64,000 bases of DNA from Coenobita brevimanus (GCA_032717465.1 CM064690.1:11006593-11070592); one strand, 5' to 3'. Shown: positions 47,784 through 59,464, numbered from the stretch's first letter. Notes: generated from the letters alone by a model not told the origin. Numbers and translations: made by a program.

Positions 47784-48412
47784 TCAAGATCCAATCATTT
47801 TGAGATGCCTGGACACACCGCATTTGAAAGACTGGAGATCATAGGAAGCAGGAAATACAGACAGAGGGAGACAGTTCCAGAGCTGACCTGTTGCATAAAT
47901 GAAGGACTGGGAGTAACGTTTAACTCTTGCATTAGAGAGATGGACAGAAAAGGGATTAGAGTTTGCTGCTAGACGGGTACTATGTGCCCATCGTAGAGAT
48001 GGAGGAATGCATGCAGACAGTTCAGAGGAGCAGTGACCATTGAAGTAGTGATAGAAAAGAGATAAAGATGCAACAGTGCGATGAAGAGACAGGTTGAAGG
48101 GAGTCAGTAAGAGGAGGAGAGTCAATGAGACAAAAGCCTTTGACTCCACCCTATTGAGAAGAGTTGTATGTGGGGAGCCTCCTCACACATGAGAGTTGTA
48201 CTCTACACAGGGGAGGATAAAACCCCTGTATACTGTAGAGTTAACAATTGTGCAGGCGTAAAGAAGGAACAGAGTCGGCTTAGCACACCTAATCTCTTGG
48301 AAGCAGATTTTACAAGAGATGTAATATGATCTTTCCAAGATAAGTCCCAAGTAAATGAAACCCCAAGCATGTTCCAGGATGATGCAGGATTAAGGTGAAT
48401 ATTATTAAACAT
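47784..48412 (-). pseudogene. jockey-type LINE C-terminal region
   Basis: Two frames, 48412-48203 (MLGVSFTWDLSWKDHITSLV, KSASKRLGVLSRLCSFFTPA) and 48149-47784 (FSVHLSNARVKRYSQSFIY, LWNCLPLSVFPASYDLQSFK), in the order seen downstream of jockey RT. They are separated by a stop or frameshift near 48200. Confidence 0.85.
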
Positions 48413-48483
48413 TTGTGGGTATACCTGTGGAAGATTTTGTCGGGTTGATAGGTGTAAAAACTGTGTCTTTGATGCATTAAAAA

Positions 48484-49341
48484 TTACCAGATTATTTTTA
48501 CCCCAGAGATACGAGCCAAGTCAGACATTAGGTGTGCCATAACCTTATTCCTTGTTTGTTGAAGTAACTGCTGAGATGGACGTTGCGGGAACCGAATGGA
48601 AAGGTGAAGGGTGGAGTCATCAGTATAAGAGTGGATAGGGTTAGATGTATAGCTTAGAAGGTCATTCATGAATAAAAGGAAGAGAGTCTGTGATAGGACA
48701 AAGCCCTGAGGAACACCACTGTTGATAAATCTAGGAGAAGAACGATGGTCGTCCACAACAGCGGCTATAGAACGACCAGAAAGGAAGCTAGAGATGAAGG
48801 CACAGATAGAAGGATAGAAACCATAAGAGGGCAGTCTGGAAATTAAAGATTTATGCCAGACTCGATCGAAAGCCTTAGAGATGTCAAGTGCAATGGCAAA
48901 GCTTTCGCCAACGTCCCAAAAGGAGGATGACCAGGAGTCTGAAAGGTAGGTGAGAAGATTGCCAGTGGAGCTTCCCTGACAGAACCCATACTGACGATCA
49001 GAAAGGAGGTTGTGACAGGAAAGATGCTTTAAAATTTTTCTATTAAGAACTGACTCAAAAACTTTTGAGATACATGATGTTAAAACAATTGGACGATAGT
49101 TAGAGGGTTGGGAATGGTCACCCTTCTTTGGGACTGGCTGAATGCGAGCAAACTTCCAGCAAGAAGGAAAGGTAGAAGTTGATAGACAAAGGCGAAAGAG
49201 CTTGACTAGGCAGGGTGTAAGTACAGAAGCACAGTTCTTGAGAACAACAGAAGGGACTCCATCAGGCCCATATGCCTTATTAGTATTGAGGCCAGCAATG
49301 GCAGAAAATACATCAGCTGAAGAAATTTTAATGTCAGCCAT
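48484..49341 (-). pseudogene. jockey-type reverse transcriptase
   Basis: A 285-codon open frame with NTNKAYGPDGVPSVVLKN, RIQPVPKKGDHSQPSNYRPI, motif A FAIALDISKAFDRVWHKSL, motif B NSGVPQGFVLSQTLFLLFMN (consensus GS in place of GF) and motif C HSYTDDSTLHLS (usually YADD, here YTDD; both Asp kept). The continuous frame is long for such an old copy, but it is cut from the endonuclease upstream and from the C-terminus downstream. Confidence 0.93.
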
Positions 49342-49775
49342 GAGGAAGTCAGAGGGGGGAAGTGATGGTGGAACAGCACCGGAATCGTCTAAGGTGGAAT
49401 TGGAGGTGAAAGTCTGAGCAAAGAGATCTGCTTTATCAGTAGAAGAAATAGCTACAGACCATCAGAGCAGAAAGGAGGAGGGAAGGATGATGAGGTAAAG
49501 TTGTTAGTATGGTTTTTGGCAAGGTGCCAGAAGGAGAGGGAAGATTTTGAGTTGGAGAGTTGAGAGCATTTAGTACGGATGAAATTATTTTTTGTAGAGT
49601 GAAGAACAGACTTAGCACGATTCCGGGCAGAAACGTATAAAAGATGTGATTCAGGGGTGGGTTGGCTCCGGTACCTTTTATAGGCCCTCTCCTTGTTGCG
49701 GACAGCATTAGAACAAGTGTGATTAAACAAAGGCTTTCTTGCATTAGTCAGAGGATATGAGAAATGAACGTATGC

Positions 49776-50625
49776 TTACGTGCCCGAGAGAATAGTCTCC
49801 ATAGTGCACAAGGCACACTCAGATGGCTCCCGGCCATAAAAGCAATAATCATTCCAGGGAAAATCAAAGAAGTACTGCCTGAGGGCCTCCCAATCTGCAG
49901 CTCCAAAGTGCCACAGCCGACATTTCTTTGGAGGGTCCACAGGCCATGCCAGAGCGATAGGACAGGTTAAGGTGATAAGGTTGTGATCGGAGGAGCCCAA
50001 CGAAGAGAAAAGATTAACAGTGTTAGGAGAAGGATTAGTAGTACTGAAGAGGTCAAGTAGGTTGGAGCTCTCTCCAAGACGGTCAGGGATACGGGTAGGG
50101 TGCTGTACAAGCTGCTCTAGGTCATTCAGGATAGAGAAGATGTAGGCTAGTTCACCAGGTGGATCAGTGAAAGGAGAGCCAAAGGTGGTGGTAATCACTG
50201 AAATCTAGTATGGTGATTTCAGAGAAAGGAGAAATGGATAAAATGTGTTTCATCGTAGATGTAAGATAGTCAAAGAATTTTTGATAGTAGAATTAGGAGA
50301 TAAGTAAACAGAGCAGATATATTTAGTCAGACAATGACAGGAAAGCCAAAGCCAGAATGTAGAGAATTCAGAAGAATCGAGTTCAGGAACACGAGAACAA
50401 GATAGGTCGTTGCGTACATATACGCAACATCCACCTCTGGCTTTGAAATGAGTATAGAGAAAGTAGGAGGATACAGAAAATGGTTTGCTGTCAGTTGCCT
50501 GAGACAGCTGAGTCTCAGTTAGAAAAAGAAGGTGAGGTTTAGAGAAGGATAGGTGGTGCTCAGCAGAGTGAAAGTTAGAGGAAAGGCTGCGAATGTTGCA
50601 GAAATGAAGTCAGACAGTGGTTCCA
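49776..50625 (-). pseudogene. jockey-type endonuclease
   Basis: In fragments: an N-terminal part near 50600-50510 (CNIRSLSSNFHSAEHH, LLFLTETQLS with the catalytic Glu), a middle part near 50440 (ARGGCCVYVRNDL), and an open 140-codon frame 50198-49776 with DLFSTTNPSPNTVNLFSSLG and SSDHNLITLTCP (catalytic SDH). Stops separate the pieces. The next frame downstream (49744-49452) carries NKERAYKRYRS, the post-endonuclease linker. Confidence 0.87.
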
Positions 50626-51223
50626 GGCAGCTCGAATCGTCACCGGGAGAGGAGCGGCAGGTGGGGGCATTTATGGTCCCCCCCCCCCTGGAGACTCCGA
50701 GGCCACGTGTAGTGCTGCCATGATTTTTAAATTTTGAGAACGGAAGTGAAGTATGTACTGTTCATGTAGTTTGGTGCTGATAACTAGAGAAACTTGTATT
50801 GGAGAGCATGCTGGCCTACTCCCTGTGTTGCTGAGACACTGAAAAAGTTCAGCAAAGGGGGATTGTCGGGACCTAGTCCCGAGGGCTGATGAAACAGGAG
50901 CTCCAGCTCTCCCTGTCATCAGCTTTCCATCCACCTTGGGAGTACTGCACTGCTCGACTGGTGCTACAGTCTACTCCTTTCAGATCATAAGAGGGACAGC
51001 AGCTAAATATCTAGAAAGTTACATCTTTAAAGCGCTTGTGGTCTTCTCTATAATGTGCTGAAAAAAAAAAAAAAAAAAAAAAAAAATTGAGTTCCGTATT
51101 CTCCAGTGCCGGTCCTAGCTTTTCTGAGGCCCTAACTGGATCTCATTTGGAGGCCACCCCACCACTTTTTCTTTTCTTTTCTCCCCCTCAAGTTATACCC
51201 CTATCCTGAGCAATGTAAAGTAA

Positions 51224-51862
51224 AGGCGACATCACACTAGGGCAAAAGTGGCTAACATGCGACCCAATTTTGCAAAGCTGCTAGCCAAACTGACTCACGG
51301 TGAGCGAGATTTCGCTTGTGAGGCGAAATGGACATTAATATTCGCTTACAGCTTGTTGGTGGGATTAGAACTCATGTGAGCCTGTGTTTATTTTGTAACT
51401 GGTGAGAAAATATTCTCTTACTTACAGAAGGAAACTTTAACTAAGATTGTCAAGTAAATACAGTTTAATTCCTGTGGTTTTTATTTTTTTTTTTTCTTGT
51501 AAAATGAAATAAATATTTGGACACTTGGGTGACCAGCCTCGGAGGCCGTCTGTTTTGTCTCCAAACAACAAGTAGAAATCAGATTTCGATATGGATCCTG
51601 CGGCAATGAAAACTCTGGTAAACTGCCTTGTGGCTGGAGCTGCTAAAGTACGTGAGGCACTTACGGAAACTGAGGAAAAGAGAATGGGTACTCCGTTGTG
51701 GTTTGTTTACAAATGACCACGAGATACCAAGGCAGACGACACTGTTAGCTGTTTCGGCTCGCAAAAAAATACGAGTGTGACGGACACTCGTCTCTGCTAG
51801 CCGTTTTGCCTCACAAAAGCTGCTCGCATGTTAGCCGCTTTTGGTCTAGTGTGATGCCGCCT
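51224..51862. mobile_element. 639-bp inverted-repeat DNA transposon with TAA target
   Basis: Ends AGGCGACATCACACTAG (left) and, inverted, AGGCGGCATCACACTAG (right). Similarity extends about 65 bp inward through CAAAAGYGGCTAACATGCGA. TAA flanks both sides (51221-51223, 51863-51865). As for the 814-bp element, a TWA target suggests PIF/Harbinger. A 41-codon plus-strand frame from 51592 (MDPAAMKTLVNCLVAGAAKV) may be the start of a deleted transposase. It is non-autonomous. Confidence 0.82.
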
Positions 51863-51865
51863 TAA

Positions 51866-52765
51866 AAAACTTACATTGCGTAATCTTTTATTCTTTGAAT
51901 AATAATAAAATAATGATACCTTGTGTGAAACTATAATTTACAAATAAATTACTCAGATATATAAAAAACAGAAATGCCATATAACTCCATAGTGACAAAA
52001 AGGCTACAACATTATATATTTTGTAAGATTATGAATTACTACTATTGGAAAAGGTAAAATTTAGAGCTAAAATGCCTAATAGTGGCATATAGGTTGCAAT
52101 AAAAATACTGAAACAAAAACATGTAACATCAGTAAAAATACCATTATAATCGGTAATAATTCTGAAATTTACACCAAAACGCTGTAGGTGCTTATATATA
52201 ACTAATCATAATCCACAGAAAGATTGAAGATTCTAATGTTATACTATAAGTAGCGATAATGAATATTATCTTTATTACATAAGGAATTTTAGCAATTAAT
52301 TTAGATTTTCGCCCTCCTGCATCTTCTTGAGGCGAAGTCGTCTATTACATCATCAGAGTTGAGATGCTTCCCAAGCTCTCTGTTGATACTAATGACAGCA
52401 AGTGAAATGAAAAAAGTTACCATTCAGCTAAATGTCACCCCCTATGGCTGTCACCCGGGGCGGGCCCCCCCCTGCCCCCCCTTAGTAAGCTACTGTATCT
52501 GATTATTAGGGAGTTGAGTCTTTGCGGTAGTATGGCGGACCAATTAACCAAAATCAAGGAGGCTTGATTTTGTTGGAATAGGCCAGTGTTTATGCTTGAC
52601 ACCACCACTGACACTTGCATCTTTCTTAGAAGCCATAGCCAGGGTTAAGTAGAAGTGAAATGAGGTAAGGAGAAGACAAAATACCCGGAACACACCAAGA
52701 CATGCAGTGTAAGGAATCCAAGTCATCACGCCGTCACTCAACATTATCTGTGGCCTTCCGGTAAC
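51866..52765. other. anonymous AT-rich DNA
   Basis: No gene recognised. At 52450-52482 a GC-rich patch, TGTCACCCGGGGCGGGC followed by C runs, resembles a transposon or LINE terminus but cannot be assigned. Confidence 0.45.
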
Positions 52766-52984
52766 CTATTTTCATTTTCACCGAGTCTGGCACCATCAGT
52801 GATGTCCTCAACGCCTGTACTGTTGATGTAAATCCTCTGCAATAGGTGAGCCTCTTTTATATTACCTTGAAAACCTATATAAAGGCAATACAAGAAGGTA
52901 TATCCAGTGCTGAGGAGCTTTATGAATGCTATAGGTGTTGAGGACATAACTAACGGTGCCAGACTAGGTGAAATGGAGTATAGC
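52766..52984. repeat. imperfect hairpin, arms about 85-90 bp
   Basis: 52766-52848 pairs with 52893-52984 (left CGAGTCTGGCACCATCAGTG, right complement CTAGTCTGGCACCGTTAGTT), loop about 45 bp. Both strands translate to the same short peptide, GVEDITDGARLGE on the minus strand of the left arm and GVEDITNGARLGE on the plus strand of the right arm, so a formerly coding segment was duplicated in inverted order. Confidence 0.8.
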
Positions 52985-53159
52985 AGCAAAGTGCAGTCCA
53001 CAGACCTTAAACAGATAATTCATAGAAATGTTCTTACTCTTGCATATAATAACTCGGTAAGACTATTAAAAAATATATATATAATTTCAGTGATCACCAT
53101 TACATTAGCCTTTAAGATCCTCATCTGTCAGACTGTAACAACTGTGCATGATTAGCTAT

Positions 53160-53690
53160 GCGTGCAAGCATATCTTTAGAGTAAGTAAATTTGACACATG
53201 ACCTCGCGAGGTTTTTAGGCATTCTGATGAAAGAAGACCTCAGTTTACAATTTTGTTTTTTAGCCTATTTCTTAGCTTCGTTTTGAGAAAATTAACTTTG
53301 CTAAATACTTTTTCACATTCAGCATTAGAATGTGTGGCCACAAAAATTACTGCCATGCTAGGCTTTCAACCCAAAATTATCGTACAAACCGTACGATAAT
53401 AGAAAATCGTATCGTACATCGTTCCAGAGGCGGTTATCGTACACATACGATAATTATCGTACGTGTGGCACCACTGTCAGCAACTCGGCTGATCTGTAGT
53501 GGAGCACACAGTATAGCCGTCAGAGTTTAATGTTAAATCCCACTAAACAAATTTCTAATTACCACTGTTTTTTGTTACTCTAAAAGACCAATATAATTTT
53601 TGCCTGCAATTATTCAGTTATTATTGTTTATACAACGTTCATGCACGTGGAACCAATTAATATAAGCACCATTCTCGACGTACTTCATTT
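53160..53690. other. anonymous DNA with GTACGATA-rich patch
   Basis: No gene. At 53376-53466 the motif ATTATCGTAC and its complement GTACGATAAT recur, including a 10-base-arm hairpin at 53376-53400. Confidence 0.6.
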
Positions 53691-53828
53691 TTTTAAATTT
53701 TTATTTATTTATTTATTTATTTTTTTAATACACATCCTGAGGACGGAAGGCCCCACCAGTGGTCGGAGGCCCTACGCACTGACCGTAGTGAGTGTACAGG
53801 AAGGGCCGTTGTAGCGTTCAGATCTGAC
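53690..53828 (-). mobile_element. SINE-like fragment (A-rich tail on minus strand)
   Basis: A T-rich block with TTTA units (53695-53728), then GAGGACGGAAGGCCCCACC and GGTCGGAGGCCCTACGC. This layout is shared with the inserts at 17395 and 60851. It abuts the outer end of the inverted duplication. Family membership is by resemblance only. Confidence 0.4.
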
Positions 53829-54485
53829 TCCCTCACCGATCGTGACTCCTTGCGTTCATTGCGCATGCGCCGCCGGCTGCCAGACGTACTACTCATTCGC
53901 AGCAGAAGCTCTGCAGAGAGAAGAACTATCGGGATGATTGGTTATTCCGTACATCAGTGGACTCGGGAATTTTGCCAACTAAATCCGTGCTGATTTCACA
54001 GTTCATTCCCATAATTTTTACCACTCATACTTGCCATTCTAAGGTCTCTTTCTCCTCTGAACCGTGTACAATGAGCCTAATTCGGTGGGCCAAAAATAAG
54101 TTAAGGACGAATCCTCAGTAAAAAAAAGTAGTTGCGTGTTGAGGAAGACAGATTACCCACTGATATTTTCATTTTGATTGTAGCTATGACCCTATTAAAG
54201 CTATTACAAGAGATTTACATGGCTTACATGTAGTTTCTTCGAAATTATGTGTGAATGTAGTCAGTGGTTTCGAGATGGTTAAGCCATTGCCAACGATAAC
54301 GAAGTTGCATAAGCTGTTGATCATGGTGAAGCATAGGTAGAAATGTCAATATATACGAAATAACAGAAACAGGTTACTATATATTTAAATGGAATTCCAA
54401 GAGATTTTGTTCAGAAACCATTTGACTGTTGAGTCAGTGACTATAATTGTGGGAAACGTGCACTTTTAATAAAGCATAATAACCA

Positions 54486-54660
54486 GTGAGTTTTCTTGTC
54501 ATTGGCTTCCATCCCTCCAGTTCACATACCCCATTTCATATATTCTCTCCATTCCATCCCTCCAGCTCATCCTTGGTCTCCCATTTCGTACTCTCCAAGT
54601 CAGACTCTCAATTAACTTCTTACCTTGGCCAAAACATCTCATTATTTGTACTATCATTTT
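54486..54660 (-). pseudogene. old LINE 3' coding fragment in the left arm
   Basis: The complement of this stretch resembles the post-RT C-terminus of RTE-A (compare CTCCATTCCATCCCTCCAGC with CTCCACTCCATCCCTCCATC at 57960-57979). The mirrored copy is at 60140-60370. It is too decayed for a frame. Confidence 0.6.
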
Positions 54661-55339
54661 CGTTTACATATTCTTTGTTGGAGGTAAAAATAGCAACAGT
54701 TATACATTTGGAAGGCCTCTTTATTTAAGTTGAATTGGACAGGTAAGAACCATTCTGATTTACCAGAAGTGGGTTAGTTAAATAGATATGGAGTTTAAGT
54801 TGAAATTCATGGTTAAACATTAATACTATTTATAATTTTTTGTGGTGGTTGCATTTTATAAATGAACTATAAGCCATTCTTTGTTTCACCTAAAACAGTA
54901 CTCTACTGGTAACACTGCTGAACTTCAACCTTTCAGCATAGACTATTCACTTCTGGCAAACGTATTAACAAAACCAAATAAGTATTGGAGATTTGATATG
55001 ATAAGGCACACCACTGCTTAATTTTAGATTAAATGAAGGTCCAAAGAGTCCAGTGAACGAAGGCAGGGGCTGTAGTAGACAGGGAAGAACATACAACAGT
55101 GAAAAAAAAATAAGTGGAAGGAAACAGACAAGAGTCTTTAAGTAAATGGAAGTGTTGCTTGATAAATAATGTAATTATTTGCAGATGATACATCTCTTTC
55201 CTTGGCTATGGTAAACAAACAGTGCTTGGCATGAGCTTTAGGAGATGTATCTGATAATCAAATTTGACAGTGTAAGAGAGCATTATTATTATTATAGAGG
55301 AATGAAATTACTGACTGTCCAGTGATTCTGATTGACCAT

Positions 55340-56320
55340 TTAGAGGATTACATTGAGAAGGGAGAAAAAGTGAGCAGATGGAGAGAACACTTTAATTAAT
55401 TGCTGAACATAGAGAATGAATGTAATGCGAGTATAAGTGGCTGGGGAATGGCTGGGAGAAATGAGGGAGGTGAGAAGACAGGAAGAAATCAGTAAGATGG
55501 AAGTTGTGGAAGCAATGAAGAAAGTCAAAATGGGGAAAGCCCCAGGAATTGATGGACTGTTAGGTGAAATGCTGAGGCATGGGGGACAGATAGTTGTAGA
55601 ATGGATGTGGAAGATGTGCAGATTGCCCTGGGAGGAAGGTAGAGTCTTGGAAGATTGGAAGTCAGGTATAATTATTCCCTTGTACAAAGGGAAAGGGGAA
55701 AAAGAAGTGTGTGGTAATCATAGGGGCATTTGTCTTCTTAGTGTAATAGGAAAAGTGTATGGTAGGACACTTATTGACAGTTAGGGATATAACAGAGGAA
55801 TTAGTTGGGGAAGAACAGGGACGCTTCAGGAAGGGAAGAGGTTGTGTAGATCAGATATTCATTCTTAGATCTTTAGTGGAATAGTTTCTAGTAAAGGAAT
55901 GAAGTTGTATGTGGCCTTCATGGATTTTGAGAAAGCATATGACAGGGTGGATAGACGAGGGTTGTGGAAAGTATTAAGAATAGCCTATATGGAGTAGATG
56001 GGAAGTTGTTGAATGCTGTGAAGAGTATGTATGAGGGTGCTAAGGCTGCAGTGTGTGTTGATAATGAAGTGAGTGAGCTTTTCCATTTGAAGGTTGGGTT
56101 GAAACAGGGATGTGTCATGTCTCCATGGTTGTTTAATCTGTATATGGATGGGGTAATAAAAGAGATACAAGGTAGGGCAGTGGATGTTGGAGTGGCCCTC
56201 ATGAGACAGGGCAGTGTTTGGAAACTCCCTGCACTGTTGTTTGCAATGATACTGTGTTGTTAAGTGAAGACGAAGGGGAGCTGCAAGGCTTGGTGGATGA
56301 GTTTGGGAGAGTGTGTAAGA
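55340..56320 (+). pseudogene. RTE-A LINE in the left arm (truncated both ends)
   Basis: Frames 55437-55784 and 55964-56263 encode KMEVVEAMKKVKMGKAPGID, WKSGIIIPLYKGKGEKEVCG, HLKVGLKQGCVMSPWLFNLY (motif B). A two-base loss near 55780 (GACAG-TTAGGG) and a frameshift before motif C (CNDTVLLSED in another phase) break it. It lacks the C-terminus and tail present in the right arm. Confidence 0.9.
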
Positions 56321-57440
56321 CTGTCTCTCTCTCTCTCTCTCTCTCTCTCATACAAGTCACACTTGTAAAAAACGATCATCTTGAAGGAATATATACCTCA
56401 GAGATTATGACGTTTGTGGAGTTATTTGGAAAAAGAAGGGAGTTTGGCAAATGTGATGAGTATGAAATTATGGAATGCATTTTGCTGTGTAAAAAAAAAA
56501 AAAAACGTACACTGTATTTATAATTTGTGGGTTGATGAGGTTCTAGATGGTTATGATATTGTGGTGACTAATACAGTACTACAGTGCAATTCCCAAATTC
56601 AGAAATTTGGGATCATGAGGATCATGAGGCTTATGGAAATTTAAAAATCTTGGAAAACCATTTCTCAATCATTACCATGACTTCTATGTATAAATATCCA
56701 ACTGCTTGGCATTCCCTTCACAGATCACAGTATATATACTATACTGTACTTTATCTCACAGTCATGGTTCTGGTGTGAAAATTTATCAGCAAACAATGAA
56801 ATTATCTTCCTGGGGTGAGAAAATCACACAACAAAAAATTATGAACAAAGCCACGTAATTCAGATGAGTACAGTTTTAGCTGGCTTGGGTGTCTGCAAAG
56901 TACTAAAACTCTTTGCTAATACAGTGTTCATACTGGAAGCCAATGCAAGGAATTTTTATTATTATTGTTATCATTGTGTCTGTGTGTGGGGGGGGGGATA
57001 CATATGATATTGTATTTACAAAACTATGTTAAGTAAACTGATTTCATCAAAAAATTGTAGGAAAACCAGCATTTCGACATTTGGGAAATTGATATTTTGG
57101 GATTTGCACAGTAGGAGGACCATTATTTTGTATGTCAGCAACCACTTGGAGGCAGCTTGGGTGCACTATCTGGTATTGTGCTTATGGGTAGCATATCAGT
57201 ACCTCTGTTCATGCATCTACTCCAATAACCTTATTCCTTTTTTGCTTGCTCAATTCAACATTCGAGTAGATACATACATTTTCTTAAGTCACAGATAAAT
57301 AAAAATAATTATGAATATGATATTTGTTTTACTGTCTTCTCCCTGTACTTTCCCAGTTTGGAAATTTAATGGAACTGACCCCATTTTAAGACTAGAGCAA
57401 TATGGCAATTGGTTTTCCAGTCAAAATTTCTTCCATTATT
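56321..57440. other. spacer between inverted arms, with (CT)n
   Basis: Begins with (CT)14 at 56323-56350. The remainder is AT-rich unassigned DNA with no gene; A14 at 56491. The short open frames have no domain. Confidence 0.6.
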
Positions 57441-57600
57441 TGGGGGCACAGTGACTCAGTGGTAGAGCATCAGGCTCTTTACTCATACACTCTCCTAGTT
57501 TAAATCACCCTCTGTTTACTCTGTATTGCTGAACCACGTCAAAGCATCTCTTGTGGATCTTTCTGAAGCTTCCACACTAACATAACACTGTAAACTTCAC
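57441..57600 (+). mobile_element. tRNA-like SINE head (putative)
   Basis: GTGACTCAGTGGTAGAGC (about 57450-57467) is a tRNA D-arm/A-box, and AGTTTAAATCACC (about 57498-57510) is a weakened B-box at tRNA spacing. The anticodon arm is not convincing and there is no terminator, so a SINE head or decayed tRNA pseudogene is more likely than a working tRNA. Confidence 0.5.
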
Positions 57601-57859
57601 TTATTTGCCTAGGCATCTTCATGTTAATTCACAACCTAATTCATATAACTGATTACCATGGCTCCCACTCGTGACTCAATAATATTCATCCTTTCCTTGT
57701 ACACATAGTGGAACTGTTTTAGTGTACTGTCATGCGCTGGCCTCTTTTTCTCCATTCCTATTGGTCTTTCCTTACCGCTACCTAGCTAAGCCCAATTCCT
57801 TGTTGTACATCTTGAAAATAATATCTATCTAACTATCTATTGCCAGGCGCCTTAATCCC

Positions 57860-58789
57860 TTATACGGGGTGGCCACAAACAAATCGCCTCCACGTCACCC
57901 TGTCCCTTGCCATTTCACTGCCCTGTTCCCAATTCACATCCCTCTCTCTCATATACCTCTCCACTCCATCCCTCCATCTCATCCTTGGCCTTCCCCTCCC
58001 TCTCCCCCCCTCCACCTCACTCACATACACCTTCCTCATCAGTCTCTCACTCTCCATCCTCTCCACACGGCCAAACCACCTCAATGCGTTTCTCCTAACG
58101 CTTCCTATTACATCCACACCACAACGCTTTTTCACATCCTTATTTGTCAGTCTGTCTCTCCATGTGACTCTGGCTCCTCTCAAATAACTAATTTCCATTG
58201 CTATCACTCTTGACTTGTGTCCCTCGAACAACGTCCAAGCTTCACTTCCATACGTTAGAGTTGGTATCACAATACAGTCATGTAATAACTTTTTCACTTC
58301 CATGCTCACTTCCCTGTTTCTTATCACTGCCTTCAAGGAACCAGCAACCTTTCTTCCTTGTTGTACCCTTTCAAGCACTTTGCCCTCGAAACTTCCATCC
58401 ATACTCATAATACCACCCAAGTACTTAAACGTACTCACCTTTTCCATTTCCCCATCATCCAATCTCACTGTACATTCACTGACTTCACCTCTCTCGAAGA
58501 CAATAACTTTACTCTTCCCTACATTCATCTCTAGATTCCGTTTCTTACACACTTTCCCAAACTCATCCACCAAGCCTTGCAGTTCAACTTCGTCTTCACT
58601 TAACAACACAGTATCATCTGCAAACAACAGTACAGGGAGTTTCCAAACACTGCCCTGTCTCATGAGGGCCACTCCAACATCCACTGCCCTACCTTGTATC
58701 TCGTTTATAACCCCATCTATATACAGATTGAACATCAATGGAGACATGACACATCGCTGTTTCAACTCAACCTTCAAATAGAAAAACAC
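57860..58789 (-). pseudogene. RTE-A RT thumb and C-terminal domain (copy E)
   Basis: A 309-codon open frame. It starts just before motif B (FYLKVELKQRCVMSPLMFN), has motif C LLFADDTVLLSEDEVELQGL, RNLEMNVGKSKVIVFERG, FKYLGGIMSMDGSF, LTYGSEAWTLFEGHKSRV, RVTWRDRLTNKDVKKRCGVD, RWFGRVERMESERLM, and ends RGRGRPRMRWRDGVERYMRE and DRVTWRRFVCGHPV. The RGRPRMRWRDG block and the V-T-W-R/R-F end are typical of RTE C-termini. Confidence 0.92.
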
Positions 58790-58864
58790 TCAGTTCACTG
58801 TCCACACACTCTGCAGCCTTAGCACCCTCATACATACTCTTCACAGCATTCAACAACTTCCCAT

Positions 58865-59464
58865 CTACTCAATATAGGCTATTCTTAATACTTTCCACAA
58901 CCCTCGTCTATCCACCCTGTCATATGCTTTCTCAAAATCCATGAAAGCCACATACAGCTTCTTTCCCTTCTCTAGAAACTTTTCCACTAAAGATCTAAGA
59001 ATGAATATCTGATCTACACAACCTCTTCCCTTCCTGAAGCCTCCCTGTTCTTCTCCAACAAATTCCTCTGTTATTTCCCTAACTCTGTCAATAAGTATCC
59101 TACCATACACTTTTCCTATTACACTAAGAAGACAAATGCCCCTATGATTACCACACACTTCTTTTTCCCCTTTCCCTTTGTACAAGGGAATAATTATACC
59201 TGACTTCCAATCTTCCAAGACTCTACCTTCCTCCCAGGGCAATCTGCACATCTTCCACATCCATTCTACAACTATCTGTCCCCCATGCCTCAGCATTTCA
59301 CCTAACAGTCCATCAATTCCTGGGGCTTTCCCCATTTTGACTTTCTTCATTGCTTCCACAACTTCCATCTTACTGATTTCTTCCTGTCTTCTCACCTCCC
59401 TCCTTCTCCCAGCCATTCCCCAGCCACTTATACTCGCATTACTTTCATTCTCTATGTTCAGCAA
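58865..59464 (-). pseudogene. RTE-A linker and RT fingers (copy E)
   Basis: A 199-codon frame with KMGKAPGIDGLLGEMLRHGG, GIIIPLYKGKGEKEVCGNHR, ICLLSVIGKVYGRILIDRVR, GEEQGGFRKGRGCVDQIF and motif A YVAFMDFEKAYDRVDRRGLW. It is followed after a frame break near 58865 by the frame with motifs B and C. Confidence 0.9.

Larger units (their letters stand above)
47718..50985 (-). mobile_element. jockey-type LINE (long, decayed)
   Basis: A minus-strand LINE of about 3.27 kb inserted in repeat R copy 2. A T7 run at 47710-47716 is its poly(A) end. It carries an APE-type endonuclease (about 50625-49776), linker, RT (49341-48484) and a C-terminal region (48412-47784). The RT style (GPDGVPSVVLKNCASVLTP, VPKKGDHSQPSNYRPI, LDISKAFDRVWH) is jockey-superfamily and unlike the RTE families here. 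Frameshifts, stops and a poly(G) run near 50680 mark it as dead. Confidence 0.9.
53829..56320 (+). repeat. left arm of a large inverted duplication
   Basis: This 2.49-kb arm matches the complement of 58543-61262 throughout (e.g. GCGCATGCGCCGCCGGCTGC at 53861 against 61211-61230). It includes single-copy-looking sequence, an old LINE 3' piece (54486-54660) and a truncated RTE-A copy (55340-56320). The inner end is abrupt, GTGTGTAAGA followed by CTGTCTCTCT. Confidence 0.93.

Noticed and set aside
57441..57515. A functional tRNA gene
   Set aside because: The A-box is good, but the acceptor stem does not pair, the B-box is weak and no T-run terminator follows at the proper place.
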